DNA from: Actinopolymorpha cephalotaxi
GTDB lineage: Bacteria; Actinomycetota; Actinomycetes; Propionibacteriales; Actinopolymorphaceae
Length of the DNA: 64,000 nt
NCBI RefSeq assembly: GCF_013408535.1
Contig: NZ_JACBZA010000001.1
Location: forward strand, 558,001-622,000
Direction of reading: 5' to 3'
Shown: positions 28,182 through 36,328 of the stretch, one piece after another
How the letters are laid out: the number at the start of each line of letters is the position of its first letter
Numbering within the stretch: the first letter of the stretch is position 1
The notes under the pieces: model-generated
The model's database searches: none
What the model was told of the DNA's origin: nothing
The model's input: the letters and a program-made list of their open reading frames with translations, nothing else
Made by a program: the position numbers and the translations under genes

Positions 28182-28402
28182 GAGGTGACGAGGCGGTAGT
28201 CTCCCGCCTCGTCCAGGGCCTCGGACACGGCCTCGGGTGAAACCTCGTTGGCGCTGGTCACGGTGACGGTGGAGTTCCCGCCGGGCACCAGGTCGACCGA
28301 GACGTCGGACACGCCGTCGACGGCTTTGAGCTCACTGGTGACGGCGGCCACGCAGTGCTCACAGGTCATGCCGGACACGGTGTAGGTCGAGGTGAGCGAC
28401 AC
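28178..28402 (-). CDS. copZ: copper chaperone, CopZ-like HMA protein
   Basis: A 74-residue ferredoxin-fold chaperone that hands Cu(I) to CopA. The metal loop is [12 protein letters not shown], followed by the typical [21 protein letters not shown] strands. I chose the GTG at 28402 (giving [14 protein letters not shown]) because AAGGAG lies 6 nt upstream; the ATG at 28420 places that Shine-Dalgarno sequence inside the gene. Its stop overlaps the copA start in ATGA. It lies 96 bp downstream of csoR. Confidence 0.94.
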
Positions 28403-28461
28403 AGGAGTCTCCTTGTGCATTCTGGGTTCCGGGGATGCGTGGGTGTGCTGGGTGGTGCTGC

Positions 28462-28491
28462 GGGTCTCGCGGGGTCTCGAGGGGTCTCGCG
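28462..28491. repeat. 10-bp triplicate between csoR and copZ
   Basis: Three adjacent copies, GGGTCTCGCG, GGGTCTCGAG and GGGTCTCGCG, followed by a partial GGGGTC, fill most of the short csoR-copZ gap. No function is evident; slippage expansion is the likely origin. Confidence 0.7.
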
Positions 28492-28498
28492 GGGGTCG

Positions 28499-28948
28499 TC
28501 AGGAACGAACGAGGCGGGCGATGGCGGCCGAGGCCTCCTTGACCTTGCCCTGCGCGTCCTGGTCGCCACTGGCCAGCGCCGCACTCACGCAGTGGGCGAG
28601 GTGCTCGTCCAGCAGTCCGAGCGCGAACGACTCCAGCGCCCTGGTCGCCGCCGACACCTGGGTGAGGACGTCGATGCAGTACGTGTCGTTCTCCACCTGC
28701 CGCTGCAGGCCGCGAACCTGGCCCTCGATCCGGCGCAGCCGCTTGAGGTGCGCGTCCTTCTGGTCGAGGTAGCCCGGCGGCCGGTGACCGGCGTACGGGC
28801 TGGGAGTCCGGACGCTGCCGGGACTGCCGGTTTCGTCGCTGTCGGCGACGACATCGGCAGCGGTGTCCGCTGCGTCCTGAACGGGGGATAGATCCGCGTT
28901 GCTCGGTTTGCCCGCCTTGGACCGGCGGGACGGCGGTGTGCTGGCCAT
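28499..28948 (-). CDS. csoR: copper-sensing repressor CsoR
   Basis: A 149-residue four-helix DNA-binding repressor that releases DNA on binding Cu(I). The core begins at HLKRLRRIEGQVRGLQRQVENDTYCIDVLTQ, with Cu ligands Cys (TYCIDVL), His and Cys (DEHLAHCV) in the conserved C-H-C pattern. A 60-residue disordered N-terminal extension is unusual in length. ATG 28948 has GGGAG 6 nt upstream. It heads the csoR-copZ-copA operon. An operator-like TACCCC/GGGGTA palindrome lies 15 bp upstream of the start. Confidence 0.94.
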   Translation of the reverse strand: MASTPPSRRSKAGKPSNADLSPVQDAADTAADVVADSDETGSPGSVRTPSPYAGHRPPGYLDQKDAHLKRLRRIEGQVRGLQRQVENDTYCIDVLTQVSAATRALESFALGLLDEHLAHCVSAALASGDQDAQGKVKEASAAIARLVRS

Positions 28949-28962
28949 GGCTGTCTCCCTGC

Positions 28963-29015
28963 TACCCCCAAGGGGTATCTCTTCGGGCGTGCTCCACCAT
29001 ACCCCAGCCAGGTAT
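28963..29015. promoter_or_regulatory. two CsoR operator-like sites upstream of csoR
   Basis: TACCCC-CAA-GGGGTA at 28963-28977 has the TACCCC/GGGGTA arms typical of CsoR operators. A second weaker dyad, ATACC-N7-GGTAT, lies at 28999-29015. A TATGGT box on the minus strand falls in the second site, so both could cover the promoter. Copper-responsive autoregulation of the operon follows from family knowledge. Confidence 0.65.
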
Positions 29016-29065
29016 GTAGCCAACCGGCTCCCCGGGTTGCGTGGCGGTGAACCTCGGAGTCCTCG

Positions 29066-29500
29066 TCATCCCCGATCCGGCCGCGCCTCGGGGGCCGCTC
29101 TCGGTTGTCGCTGCCTGAAGGCCAGTACGACGGCGATGCCGAGGCACCCGGCCATGACGAGTACGACCAGCGCGAGCACCGGGTTGACCCAGGCGCCGAC
29201 CAGGTCGTACTGGGCGTCGCACGGGTGGGTCATCGGAAACAGGTCGCTGCGATGTGTGAGGACGTAGTCGGCGTCGTACGCGTGGCCGGAGAGCGCGCAC
29301 GCCTCCGCCTCGTCGAACCCGCCCGCGAACGCGCCGAAGAGATAGGTGAGACCGGCTGCCGGCAGGAGCAGCGCGCTGGTCCCGGCGAACCATCCCGGAC
29401 TGGTCCGCCAGCGTCCGGACGCAAGCGTGGCGATCCAGTGGACGAGTCCGATGACGTACGCGGCCAGGCCGATCAGCGACACCAGGACGAATGCCAGCAC
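29066..29500 (-). CDS. small multi-pass membrane protein, unknown function
   Basis: A 144-residue protein with three hydrophobic segments: about 2-22 (LAFVLVSLIGLAAYVIGLVHW), about 37-62 (WFAGTSALLLPAAGLTYLFGAFAGG) and about 102-128 (WVNPVLALVVLVMAGCLGIAVVLAF). Between the second and third is a loop of some 40 residues with two Cys (EACALSG, HPCDAQ) that may form a disulfide outside the cell. The tail is basic. It lies between the copper operon and the restriction-modification pair on the same strand, and no role can be read from sequence or context. Confidence 0.65.
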   Translation of the reverse strand: MLAFVLVSLIGLAAYVIGLVHWIATLASGRWRTSPGWFAGTSALLLPAAGLTYLFGAFAGGFDEAEACALSGHAYDADYVLTHRSDLFPMTHPCDAQYDLVGAWVNPVLALVVLVMAGCLGIAVVLAFRQRQPRAAPEARPDRG

Positions 29501-29519
29501 CGGATCGCGACCTCGAGGC

Positions 29520-30659
29520 TCAGCCGGAGCCGAGTACGTCGCCGAGCGTGCGTACGGCGCGCATTGCCTCCGCGGCCGCGGCGGCGGACCGGTCGTGCAG
29601 CGCCTGACGCAGGCTGCGTTCGACCTTCTCGGACACGACGTCGGGGTCGGCCTGGTCGCTGTGGAGACGCAGGAAGCGGTGCCAGTCCTGGATCCGGATG
29701 CCGAGCACCTCGAGTTCGTTCGAGGCCTGGATGAAGTCGTCCATCATGCCGCGCACCCGGGCGACCCGGCCGAAGTTCTTCCCGCCGTCATAGGCGGGCA
29801 CGTCGGCGATCTGGGCGTCCCGGGCGGGGTAGGGCCGCGCGCCGGCGGGATGGTGGATGCCGCGGTCGGTGCCGCGCGCGGCGTCGCGTGCGTGCTGCCA
29901 GTAGTAGGTGCGGTAGTCGGCGGCCCAGCGCGCCGATGCGACGAAGGGCTGCGCGGCGACGGGGGAGCCGGACAGGACGTTGTCGAGGTACCACGGGACG
30001 ACGACCAGCAGGTCGTGGTCCGCGCAGGCGCCGGCCGTGGTGCTGAACCGGAAGCTCGGCTCACCTTCCTTGGCCAGCAGGAACCAGCCCTTCAGCTCGA
30101 TGCCGAGCGCGATGGCCGGCCCGCCCGTCGAGCTCTTACGGACCAGGCGTACGTCGGGAAACCGCTGCGACTGGCGTTCGAAGGTGTACCCCAGCCACTC
30201 GTTGTCCGGATCCCACAACGGACGTTGCTGGTTGAGCGCCTTCACCACCTGGCCCTCGATCGAGGTGCCCAGCAGGGTGTTGAGGCTGTGCAGGTCGGTG
30301 GCGTTGACGCCGGCGACGTGGTTGCTGAACTCGAAGTACGCCGGCAGGCCGAGCAGCAGGGTGCGCAGCCTCGCCTGCAGGTGGGTCAGCGGGTCGTCCG
30401 GGTCGAGGTCGGGCTCGGCCGGTGCGCCCGGCCCCAGGATCTCCGGCTCGGCGGCGAAGAGTCCGTCCGCCTCCGCGGCGGCGGCCTCCAGGTCGGGACC
30501 GCCACCGACGGCGGGCCCGTCCGTCCGGTCGCCGACGCCGCTGGTGCCGCCAACATCACCGACGCCGCTGGTGCCGCCGACGCCGCCCACGCCGTTGGCA
30601 CCGCTGGCATTACTGGCACCGCTGACGTCGCCGCGCGGGGCGGGGGATCCGGCGGTCAC
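29520..30659 (-). CDS. probable type II restriction endonuclease, PD-(D/E)XK type
   Basis: A 379-residue protein directly coupled to a DNA methyltransferase gene. The nuclease core is supported by a helix with GTSIEGQVVKAL (Glu135) and by FPDVRL (Pro168-Asp169) followed 18 residues later by GIELKGW (Glu188-x-Lys190), the PD-x(n)-ExK signature of this superfamily. The N-terminal 50 residues are a Gly/Val/Ser/Asp repeat tract with a 27-bp-period DNA duplication. GTG 30659 overlaps the methylase stop (GTGA) with AGGAGG just upstream, so the methylase is made first, as expected for safe establishment. Recognition sequence is unknown. Evidence is motif plus partner; no relative was recalled by name. 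Confidence 0.72.
   Translation of the reverse strand: MTAGSPAPRGDVSGASNASGANGVGGVGGTSGVGDVGGTSGVGDRTDGPAVGGGPDLEAAAAEADGLFAAEPEILGPGAPAEPDLDPDDPLTHLQARLRTLLLGLPAYFEFSNHVAGVNATDLHSLNTLLGTSIEGQVVKALNQQRPLWDPDNEWLGYTFERQSQRFPDVRLVRKSSTGGPAIALGIELKGWFLLAKEGEPSFRFSTTAGACADHDLLVVVPWYLDNVLSGSPVAAQPFVASARWAADYRTYYWQHARDAARGTDRGIHHPAGARPYPARDAQIADVPAYDGGKNFGRVARVRGMMDDFIQASNELEVLGIRIQDWHRFLRLHSDQADPDVVSEKVERSLRQALHDRSAAAAAEAMRAVRTLGDVLGSG
30532..30578. repeat. 20-bp direct repeat, 27-bp period, in the nuclease gene
   Basis: Two exact 20-bp copies (30532-30551 and 30559-30578, beginning CCGACGCCGCTGG on the plus strand) sit in frame in the disordered N-terminal region of the nuclease gene, encoding repeated GGTSGVGD-like units. 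Confidence 0.8.
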
Positions 30660-31780
30660 GGTGCCTCCTGCGTGGTGGGCCGGCGGTGGTGCTCGGCGGG
30701 GACGGCGGCCTCTTCGGCGGACGGGTCGGCGGTGGCGGCGGCGACCCGGAGCCGTTCCCGGGCGAGCTTCGCGAAGCCCTTGTCGCGTTCGGCGACGTAG
30801 GCGCGCCGGCCCAGGGCGACCGCCGCGACCGAGCCGGACGCCAGCCCGCCGAACGGCTCCCACACCACGTCGCCCGGCTCGGTCACCGCGCGGACCAGTC
30901 GCTCCATGAACTCCAGCGGCTTCTGGTTGAGGTGGGCGGAACTACCCGCGGTCGGTTTGTAGACGCGGGGCGCGGCCCGGCGCAGCGTCCCCTTGAGGCG
31001 TTCGTCGTCGTGCAGCGGGCCGCGGTGCCAGATGTTGGTGAGGCCGTGCTGGTGGTTCCAGCGGTAACGCAGGCCGTCCCACTCCTTCGCGGTGACGATC
31101 GCCTCGCCGTCGAGGCTGAAGTAGGGCCAGCCGGTGCGGGTGCCGTGCTCGTTGGCGTACGTCGCGAGCTTCTCGAACATCGCACCCGGCGGCCAGTACC
31201 ACAGCCAGTCCTGGGTGAGGTATTTGCGCGTGGCGGCGTTGCGTACGCCGCAGGCCTCGTTGGCGCGGTAGAGCGGCAGCCCGCTGCGGACCCACTCGTG
31301 CCGCAGCCAGCGGCGCACCGGCATCGGGCCTTCGGGCGTGTCGATCGCGAACCTGCGTTGGTAGAGCACGCAGACCTCCGACACCACCGGGAACCTGCGG
31401 ATCGTCTTGCCGTTGACGTTGCCGGCGACGTGGGCGATCCCCTTGTCCCAGGTGATGGTCTGGACGTACTCCCAGCCGTGCTCGGCCAGCAGTGGATGGA
31501 TCGTCGCCCAGCCCACCTCGGTGTTCCACACCCACAGCGTGGTGGACGGGTGCGCGGCCGCCGACCAGGACTCCACGTGCGGGCGGTACCACTCCGCGAG
31601 TCCCTCGGGGCCGGTCGTGTCGCCGTGGAAGCCGCGGACGCCGTAGGCGCCGTCGCTGATGATCGTCGTCGGGGTGGGCCAGCGCGCGTAGGCGCGGGCG
31701 ACGTCGCCGGTGTACAGGTCGTACGCCCGGGGCCCGCGCCGGCCCGGCAGCGGCGCGCGGACGCCACGGTCTTCTTCCAC
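30656..31780 (-). CDS. beta-class DNA methyltransferase (N4-cytosine or N6-adenine)
   Basis: A 374-residue SAM-dependent DNA methylase. Motif IV comes first, as SDGAYGVRGF (42-51; a DGAYG variant of DPPY), then a long target-recognition region, then motif I near the C-terminus as EPFGGLASGSVAAVALGRRAYVAE. This circular order defines the beta class, which makes N4-methylcytosine or N6-methyladenine. NQKPLEFMERLV before motif I is typical motif X. GTG 31780 is supported by TAGCCT 7 nt upstream; other in-frame GTGs lie further up. The nuclease gene follows with a 4-nt overlap. The pair is a probable self-contained type II system. Confidence 0.87.
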   Translation of the reverse strand: MEEDRGVRAPLPGRRGPRAYDLYTGDVARAYARWPTPTTIISDGAYGVRGFHGDTTGPEGLAEWYRPHVESWSAAAHPSTTLWVWNTEVGWATIHPLLAEHGWEYVQTITWDKGIAHVAGNVNGKTIRRFPVVSEVCVLYQRRFAIDTPEGPMPVRRWLRHEWVRSGLPLYRANEACGVRNAATRKYLTQDWLWYWPPGAMFEKLATYANEHGTRTGWPYFSLDGEAIVTAKEWDGLRYRWNHQHGLTNIWHRGPLHDDERLKGTLRRAAPRVYKPTAGSSAHLNQKPLEFMERLVRAVTEPGDVVWEPFGGLASGSVAAVALGRRAYVAERDKGFAKLARERLRVAAATADPSAEEAAVPAEHHRRPTTQEAP

Positions 31781-31787
31781 GCCCCGC

Positions 31788-31793
31788 AGGCTA
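31788..31793 (-). promoter_or_regulatory. -10 box of a leaderless promoter for the DNA methylase
   Basis: TAGCCT on the minus strand ends 7 nt before GTG 31780. No -35 or Shine-Dalgarno sequence is evident. It would drive both methylase and nuclease. Confidence 0.45.
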
Positions 31794-32056
31794 TCCGCCG
31801 CCACCGACAGCACTCCTCCGGCTCGCCCGGGCACACCCCACCAGGGACCGAACGGTGACCGGACAGGCGACCGGAGCGGGTGACCGGAGCAGGACGCTTC
31901 GAAGTCGGGCCGTGGCGGCCGGAAGCGCCGTGTGCGATCTTGTGACCCTGGTAAGCGCATTCCCAGAGTGCCGGCACATCGGGCCGACCCGGAGCGCGGA
32001 CCCGGTGGGCCGTCCTGGCGACGTGTCGGAGGCGGACGCGAGAGCAGGGAGTGGCC

Positions 32057-34030
32057 ATGGGCATCCCGTACGACGACCAGGCCCGGCGCGTGAGCCGGCG
32101 CGACCTGCTGGCCTGGGGAGGCGGTGCGCTGTCCGCGCTGTCCGCGCTGTCCCTGTCCGGGTGCAGCCTGCTGTCCACCGATCCCACCGGCAAGGGCGGC
32201 AAGGGTGGCGCCGGTGGTCCGCGGACCAAACAGGCACCGGACCTGGCCGCCCAGGTGAAGGCCGGGAAGCTCCCTCCGCTCGGGCAGCGGCTGCCGAAGA
32301 AACCGCGGGTGATCAAACCTGTCGAGAAGCTCGGCACGTACGGCGGTGACTGGCGGACCGCCCTGCTGGGGCCGGGCGACACGGCCTGGGCGTACCGGAC
32401 GGTGGGGTACGAGCAGTTGGTGAACTGGGATCCGGGCTGGACGAAGCCGATCCCCAACATCGCCGAGTCGGTCGAGACCGACCCCACGGGCAAGGAGTTC
32501 ACCTTCCGGCTGCGGGCCGGCATGAAGTGGTCGGACGGCAAGCCGTTCACCGCCGACGACCTGGTCTTCGCCTACGACGACGTGTACATGAACAAGGAGC
32601 TCAACCCGCAGCCGCCGACGTGGCTCGTCACCGACGGCAGGCCGGGCAGGATGGAGAAGATCGACGACACCACGGTGAAGTTCGTCTTCAGTGCGCCCAA
32701 CGGCCTCTTCCTGGCGAACATCGCCCAGCCCGCGGGCGAGGGCCTCACCAACAAGCCGCGCCACTACCTCGAGCGGTTCCACAAGAAGTACAACCCCGAC
32801 GTCGCCACCCTCACGAAGAAGGGGAAATTCGACGACTGGGTGGACCTGTTCGGGGCGATGGCCGACCCGTGGAACCACGTCGGGCTGCCGAGGATCACCG
32901 GCTGGGTCGTCACGGACGCGCTCGGCACCGGCTCGCGGATGGTGGTCGAACGCAATCCGTACTACTGGAAGGTCGACACCGACGGCTCGCAGCTGCCCTA
33001 CATCGACCGGGTGATCTTCAACGTCATCAACAACGAGGAGACGATGGTCCTCAAGGCCGTCAACGGCGAGCTCGACATGCAGGAACGCACGATCAACACC
33101 CCACAGAACAAGCCGGTTCTCGCCGCCGGCCGGGACAAGGGGGAGTTCCACTTCGTCCCCGAGACCGGCAGCTCCATGAACAACCTGATCATCGCGCTCA
33201 ACCTCACCCACAAGAACGCCGCGCTGCGCGAGGTCTTCGGCAACCGCGACTTCCGGATCGGGCTGTCCCACGCCATCGACCGCAAGGAGATGATCAACGC
33301 GGCGTTCCAGCGGCAGGGCACGCCGTGGCAGGCCGCACCCCGGCCGGAGTCGGACTACCACGACGAGGAACTCGCCACGCAGTACACGCAGTACGACGTC
33401 GCACTCGCCAACAAGCACCTCGACCGTGCCGGTTACAAGCGCGGGGCCAATGGTGCCCGGATCGGCCCGGACGGAAAACCGATCGTGTTCCAGGTCGACG
33501 TCGCCGTCCCGTCGGCGCTGTGGACCGACGGGATGGAGCTGGTACGGAAGTACTGGCAGGAGGTCGGCGTGAACATCCGCGTCAACGGCATCGACCGTAC
33601 GCTGATGTACGACCGCAAGACGGCGAACTCCCAGGACGCCAACGTGTGGGGCGGTGACGGCGGCCTGGCCGACGCGATCCTCGACCCCCGGTGGTTTTTC
33701 CCGTTCAGCGGCGAGTCCAACTACGCGATCCCCTGGGCGAACTGGTTCAACAACATCGCCCCCAAGGAGAAGCCGCCCGCCGCGGCGCTGCAGCAGATGG
33801 AGCTGTACCGAAAGCTGATGACGACGCCGGACGCCGACGGGCGGGACGAGATCCTCCGGCAGATCCTGAAGATCGCCAAGGAGCAGTTCTACGCGATCGG
33901 GACCGTGCTGCCGCCGAAGGGCTACGCGATCGTCCGCAACAACTTCCACAACGTGCCGAAGTCGTTGTTGAATGCGTGGATGTATCCGGGTCCAGGTCCG
34001 ACGATGCCGGAGCAGTACTTCATCTCCTAG
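32057..34030 (+). CDS. peptide/oligosaccharide-type ABC transporter substrate-binding lipoprotein (SBP family 5)
   Basis: A 657-residue extracytoplasmic binding protein. The signal has twin arginines (RRVSRRDLLAWGG) and a lipobox (LSLSGC), so it is a Tat-exported lipoprotein. Family 5 segments include EFTFRLRAGMKWSDGKPFTADDLVFAYDD, WYF-like RNPYYWKVD and REVFGNRDFRIGLSHAIDRKEM. Large SBPs of this subtype in actinobacteria often bind oligosaccharides or peptides; no permease or ATPase genes are adjacent, so it is an orphan here. ATG 32057 has AGGGAG 6 nt upstream, better placed than the in-frame GTG at 32051. It is divergent from the restriction-modification genes. Confidence 0.9.
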   Translation: MGIPYDDQARRVSRRDLLAWGGGALSALSALSLSGCSLLSTDPTGKGGKGGAGGPRTKQAPDLAAQVKAGKLPPLGQRLPKKPRVIKPVEKLGTYGGDWRTALLGPGDTAWAYRTVGYEQLVNWDPGWTKPIPNIAESVETDPTGKEFTFRLRAGMKWSDGKPFTADDLVFAYDDVYMNKELNPQPPTWLVTDGRPGRMEKIDDTTVKFVFSAPNGLFLANIAQPAGEGLTNKPRHYLERFHKKYNPDVATLTKKGKFDDWVDLFGAMADPWNHVGLPRITGWVVTDALGTGSRMVVERNPYYWKVDTDGSQLPYIDRVIFNVINNEETMVLKAVNGELDMQERTINTPQNKPVLAAGRDKGEFHFVPETGSSMNNLIIALNLTHKNAALREVFGNRDFRIGLSHAIDRKEMINAAFQRQGTPWQAAPRPESDYHDEELATQYTQYDVALANKHLDRAGYKRGANGARIGPDGKPIVFQVDVAVPSALWTDGMELVRKYWQEVGVNIRVNGIDRTLMYDRKTANSQDANVWGGDGGLADAILDPRWFFPFSGESNYAIPWANWFNNIAPKEKPPAAALQQMELYRKLMTTPDADGRDEILRQILKIAKEQFYAIGTVLPPKGYAIVRNNFHNVPKSLLNAWMYPGPGPTMPEQYFIS

Positions 34031-34058
34031 GCGAGCCGGGCCACGGGCGTACCTGATC

Positions 34059-36080
34059 TCAGAACGGTGGCAGGCCATCGTCGACCGTCCTGATGCTCGT
34101 GCCGGCGGCGGTTGCCGGCTCGGCTGGTGCCACCGGGTCGGTGAGGGAAGGTGCGCTGCTGCGGTAATTCCGCCCGAACGGATCGGTGAGGGTGTGCTCG
34201 CCGGGGCCGGTCTGCTTCAGTTTCCAGTCCCTCTCGGTTTTCGCCTTGTGGTGGCGTGGGCACAGTGGGGCGATGTTGTCGACGGAGGTTTCTCCGCCGT
34301 CGGCGTACTCGGTGTTGTGGTCCAGGTGACACGTCGCGGCGGGTCTGCGGCAGGTGGTCCAGACACAGCGCTGGTCGCGGGCATGCACCAGCTCTGCCTG
34401 CAGTCCGCGCAGGAACCTCGCAGGAATCGGATGCAGGTGCAGTAACCGTCCGGTGACCGGATGGGTGACCCCGACGCTGAATCGGGCTTCGGGGTTGTCG
34501 AGATGGTTCGCCACGATCCGGCGAGCCACCTCGGTGATGATCGGTCCGACTCCGCCGAGCTCACCGGGCCGGGTGGACAGCCCCATCAGGGTGGTCAACG
34601 GCATGTTCAGCTGCACCTTGGCGCGCGTCTTGATCGGACCCCAGCTCGGCTGCGAAGAGGTCCACGGCGGTGGTGGCGGTGTGGAGTTGTCTGTCGGCGG
34701 ATCAGGCCGACCCCGCGGATCAGGCGGATCAAGTGGATCAGGTGGATCGGCCTGTCCTGGCGGCTCGGCGTTGCGTGCGGCGGCCTCGTGGGCGGCAGTG
34801 TCGTGGACTCGGACGCCGTTCATCGCGGCCGCACCACACACTGTGCAGCTGGCCACCGGTGCCGGAGAACAGTTCCCACACTCACACCAGCTGTCGTGCA
34901 GGTCGTGGTCGGGGAACCGGTGCACGGCACAGTGCCCCTCCCCACCCTGGTCAGTCTCGCCCTGCGCGCGCCGGGTCTCGGCCTCGTTCTCGCTGTGCGT
35001 CTGCGCGTTCTCGCTCTCCGGGGAGACGCCGTCTTCGGCCGGGGGTTCGTCTTCGACCTGTTCGGCGTCGGCCTTCTCCTGCGGGGCGTAGCCTTCCGCG
35101 GGCCGCAGCCCAAAGTCGTCCTGGACAGACTCGTCCTGCACCGCCTCGTCTTGCTTAGCCTCGTCCTGCGCGGCGTGGTCCTGCGCGGCGTGGTCCTGCG
35201 CGGCCCGGTCCTGCGTGCTCTGGCCCTGGTCGGCGTGGTTCTCCTTGCCGACTGGGGCGGAGCAGTCGCCGATGTCGGCGGTGCCGCTGAGCAGGGAGAA
35301 GGCGACGTCCGCGCGTAGCTGGCTCAGCTTGCGCGGGTCGCCGGCAGACTTCACGGCACGGGCAATCGCGTCGATGTACCCGTACGCCTCCGCGGCCTGG
35401 TCAGCGGACAGGCCTCGGATCGCCAGGTCGGCGACACCGTCGACAGCCGGCCAGATCGCGACGTTCCGCCCCGTCCGCGCGGCGCGGTGCCGTTTGCCGG
35501 CAGCCTCGGGGTCGGCTTTGATGACCTCGGCTTCGAGCTTGGCCCGCAACAGCCCGCCGCGCAGCTCGAGCACCTTGGGGAAGATGGCGTCCTCGATGGC
35601 TCCCCACAGGTCGGGTTTCGCGTCGGTGATCCGGTCCACGATCGCCCGCACGTCGGGCAGCTCCAGCCCACCGGACGCCAGCGCCACACGCACACGGGGC
35701 AGGCGGGGCAGGGTGAGGGCCAGCGCCAGATACCAGCTGGCGTGGTAGCCCGACCACCGCAGCAAAGGTTCCAGCACGGCCTGGGTCATCGGGTCCATCT
35801 CGGGACTGCGCTGCGCCGGCTCGTCGGGCATACCGGGTTCGGCGTAGGCCAGCTCGTTCACCTCGGCCAGACACTCCGCCTCCGCCCAGCCGATCAGCCG
35901 CCGCCACGCCCTGGCCCGCTCCTCCACCTCGAACCCGTTACACACCCCGCGATCCACCGAGGCGAGCAGCACCGCAAGCCGCGGCCCACCCGGCACATCA
36001 GCAAACCCGGCAGGCAGCACCCGACGACGACCCGGACCATCGCCCGGGTCGCCGCCGAAGTATCCACCGCCGTCGCTCAT
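34059..36080 (-). CDS. DUF222/13E12-type HNH endonuclease with Cys-rich insert
   Basis: A 673-residue protein of the large actinobacterial DUF222-HNH family. The N-terminal DUF222 helical domain spans about 1-275. The HNH nuclease is at about 568-615: [25 protein letters not shown] and [13 protein letters not shown], with zinc-type Cys572, Cys577, Cys607 and catalytic His. Between them is an insert (about 275-470) made of a Gln-Asp-Ala-Ala repeat tract ([14 protein letters not shown]), an acidic stretch, a Cys cluster (C384, C399, C401, C404, C412, C415) that could form a zinc knuckle, and Pro/Asp repeats. Family members are abundant and poorly understood, often suspected mobile or defence-related. 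ATG 36080 has TAGACT 7 nt upstream. Confidence 0.88.
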   Translation of the reverse strand: MSDGGGYFGGDPGDGPGRRRVLPAGFADVPGGPRLAVLLASVDRGVCNGFEVEERARAWRRLIGWAEAECLAEVNELAYAEPGMPDEPAQRSPEMDPMTQAVLEPLLRWSGYHASWYLALALTLPRLPRVRVALASGGLELPDVRAIVDRITDAKPDLWGAIEDAIFPKVLELRGGLLRAKLEAEVIKADPEAAGKRHRAARTGRNVAIWPAVDGVADLAIRGLSADQAAEAYGYIDAIARAVKSAGDPRKLSQLRADVAFSLLSGTADIGDCSAPVGKENHADQGQSTQDRAAQDHAAQDHAAQDEAKQDEAVQDESVQDDFGLRPAEGYAPQEKADAEQVEDEPPAEDGVSPESENAQTHSENEAETRRAQGETDQGGEGHCAVHRFPDHDLHDSWCECGNCSPAPVASCTVCGAAAMNGVRVHDTAAHEAAARNAEPPGQADPPDPLDPPDPRGRPDPPTDNSTPPPPPWTSSQPSWGPIKTRAKVQLNMPLTTLMGLSTRPGELGGVGPIITEVARRIVANHLDNPEARFSVGVTHPVTGRLLHLHPIPARFLRGLQAELVHARDQRCVWTTCRRPAATCHLDHNTEYADGGETSVDNIAPLCPRHHKAKTERDWKLKQTGPGEHTLTDPFGRNYRSSAPSLTDPVAPAEPATAAGTSIRTVDDGLPPF
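35131..35220. repeat. 15-bp in-frame repeat tract in the DUF222/HNH gene
   Basis: About six imperfect 15-bp units (plus-strand TCCTGCGCGGCGTGG-type) encode QD-x-AA pentapeptides at about residues 289-320. The repetition is clear in both DNA and protein and suggests slippage in a disordered linker. Confidence 0.75.
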
Positions 36081-36087
36081 GTGTTCG

Positions 36088-36093
36088 AGTCTA
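36088..36093 (-). promoter_or_regulatory. -10 box of a leaderless promoter for the DUF222/HNH gene
   Basis: TAGACT on the minus strand, then 7 nt (CGAACAC), then ATG 36080. It is nearly identical to the polX start (TAGACT-CGACACC-ATG). Confidence 0.55.
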
Positions 36094-36315
36094 CCGCACA
36101 AGATCGGCTCAGGCTTGCGGGAAACCGCTTGTCCACAAGGAATTTCGTGTCAACTTCAACTTGCGCATCCTGTCGGATCGGCAGCCATCCACGGTACTTT
36201 CGGGTCAGCGGCTGAACGAAGGCCGCCCGCCGCCCGACCTTGTACCGACGCGGTGCCCCTCGCGGTTGTACACCGGTGATGACCGGCGGGTGGGGCGGGT
36301 GTCGGAGTGCGTGCG

Positions 36316-36321
36316 TAGGTT
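36316..36321 (+). promoter_or_regulatory. -10 box of a leaderless promoter for the YyaL-like gene
   Basis: TAGGTT ends 7 nt before GTG 36329. The intervening GGGAGG is too close to the GTG (1 nt) to act as a Shine-Dalgarno sequence. Confidence 0.5.
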
Positions 36322-36328
36322 GGGAGGC

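Noticed and set aside
31781-34078. Long upstream extension of the DNA methylase frame
   Set aside because: It lies antisense to the binding-protein gene and lacks methylase motifs; GTG 31780 has a promoter box 7 nt upstream.
34059-36080. HNH gene as evidence of a prophage
   Set aside because: The DUF222/13E12 family is widespread in actinobacterial chromosomes, and no phage structural, terminase or integrase genes are nearby.
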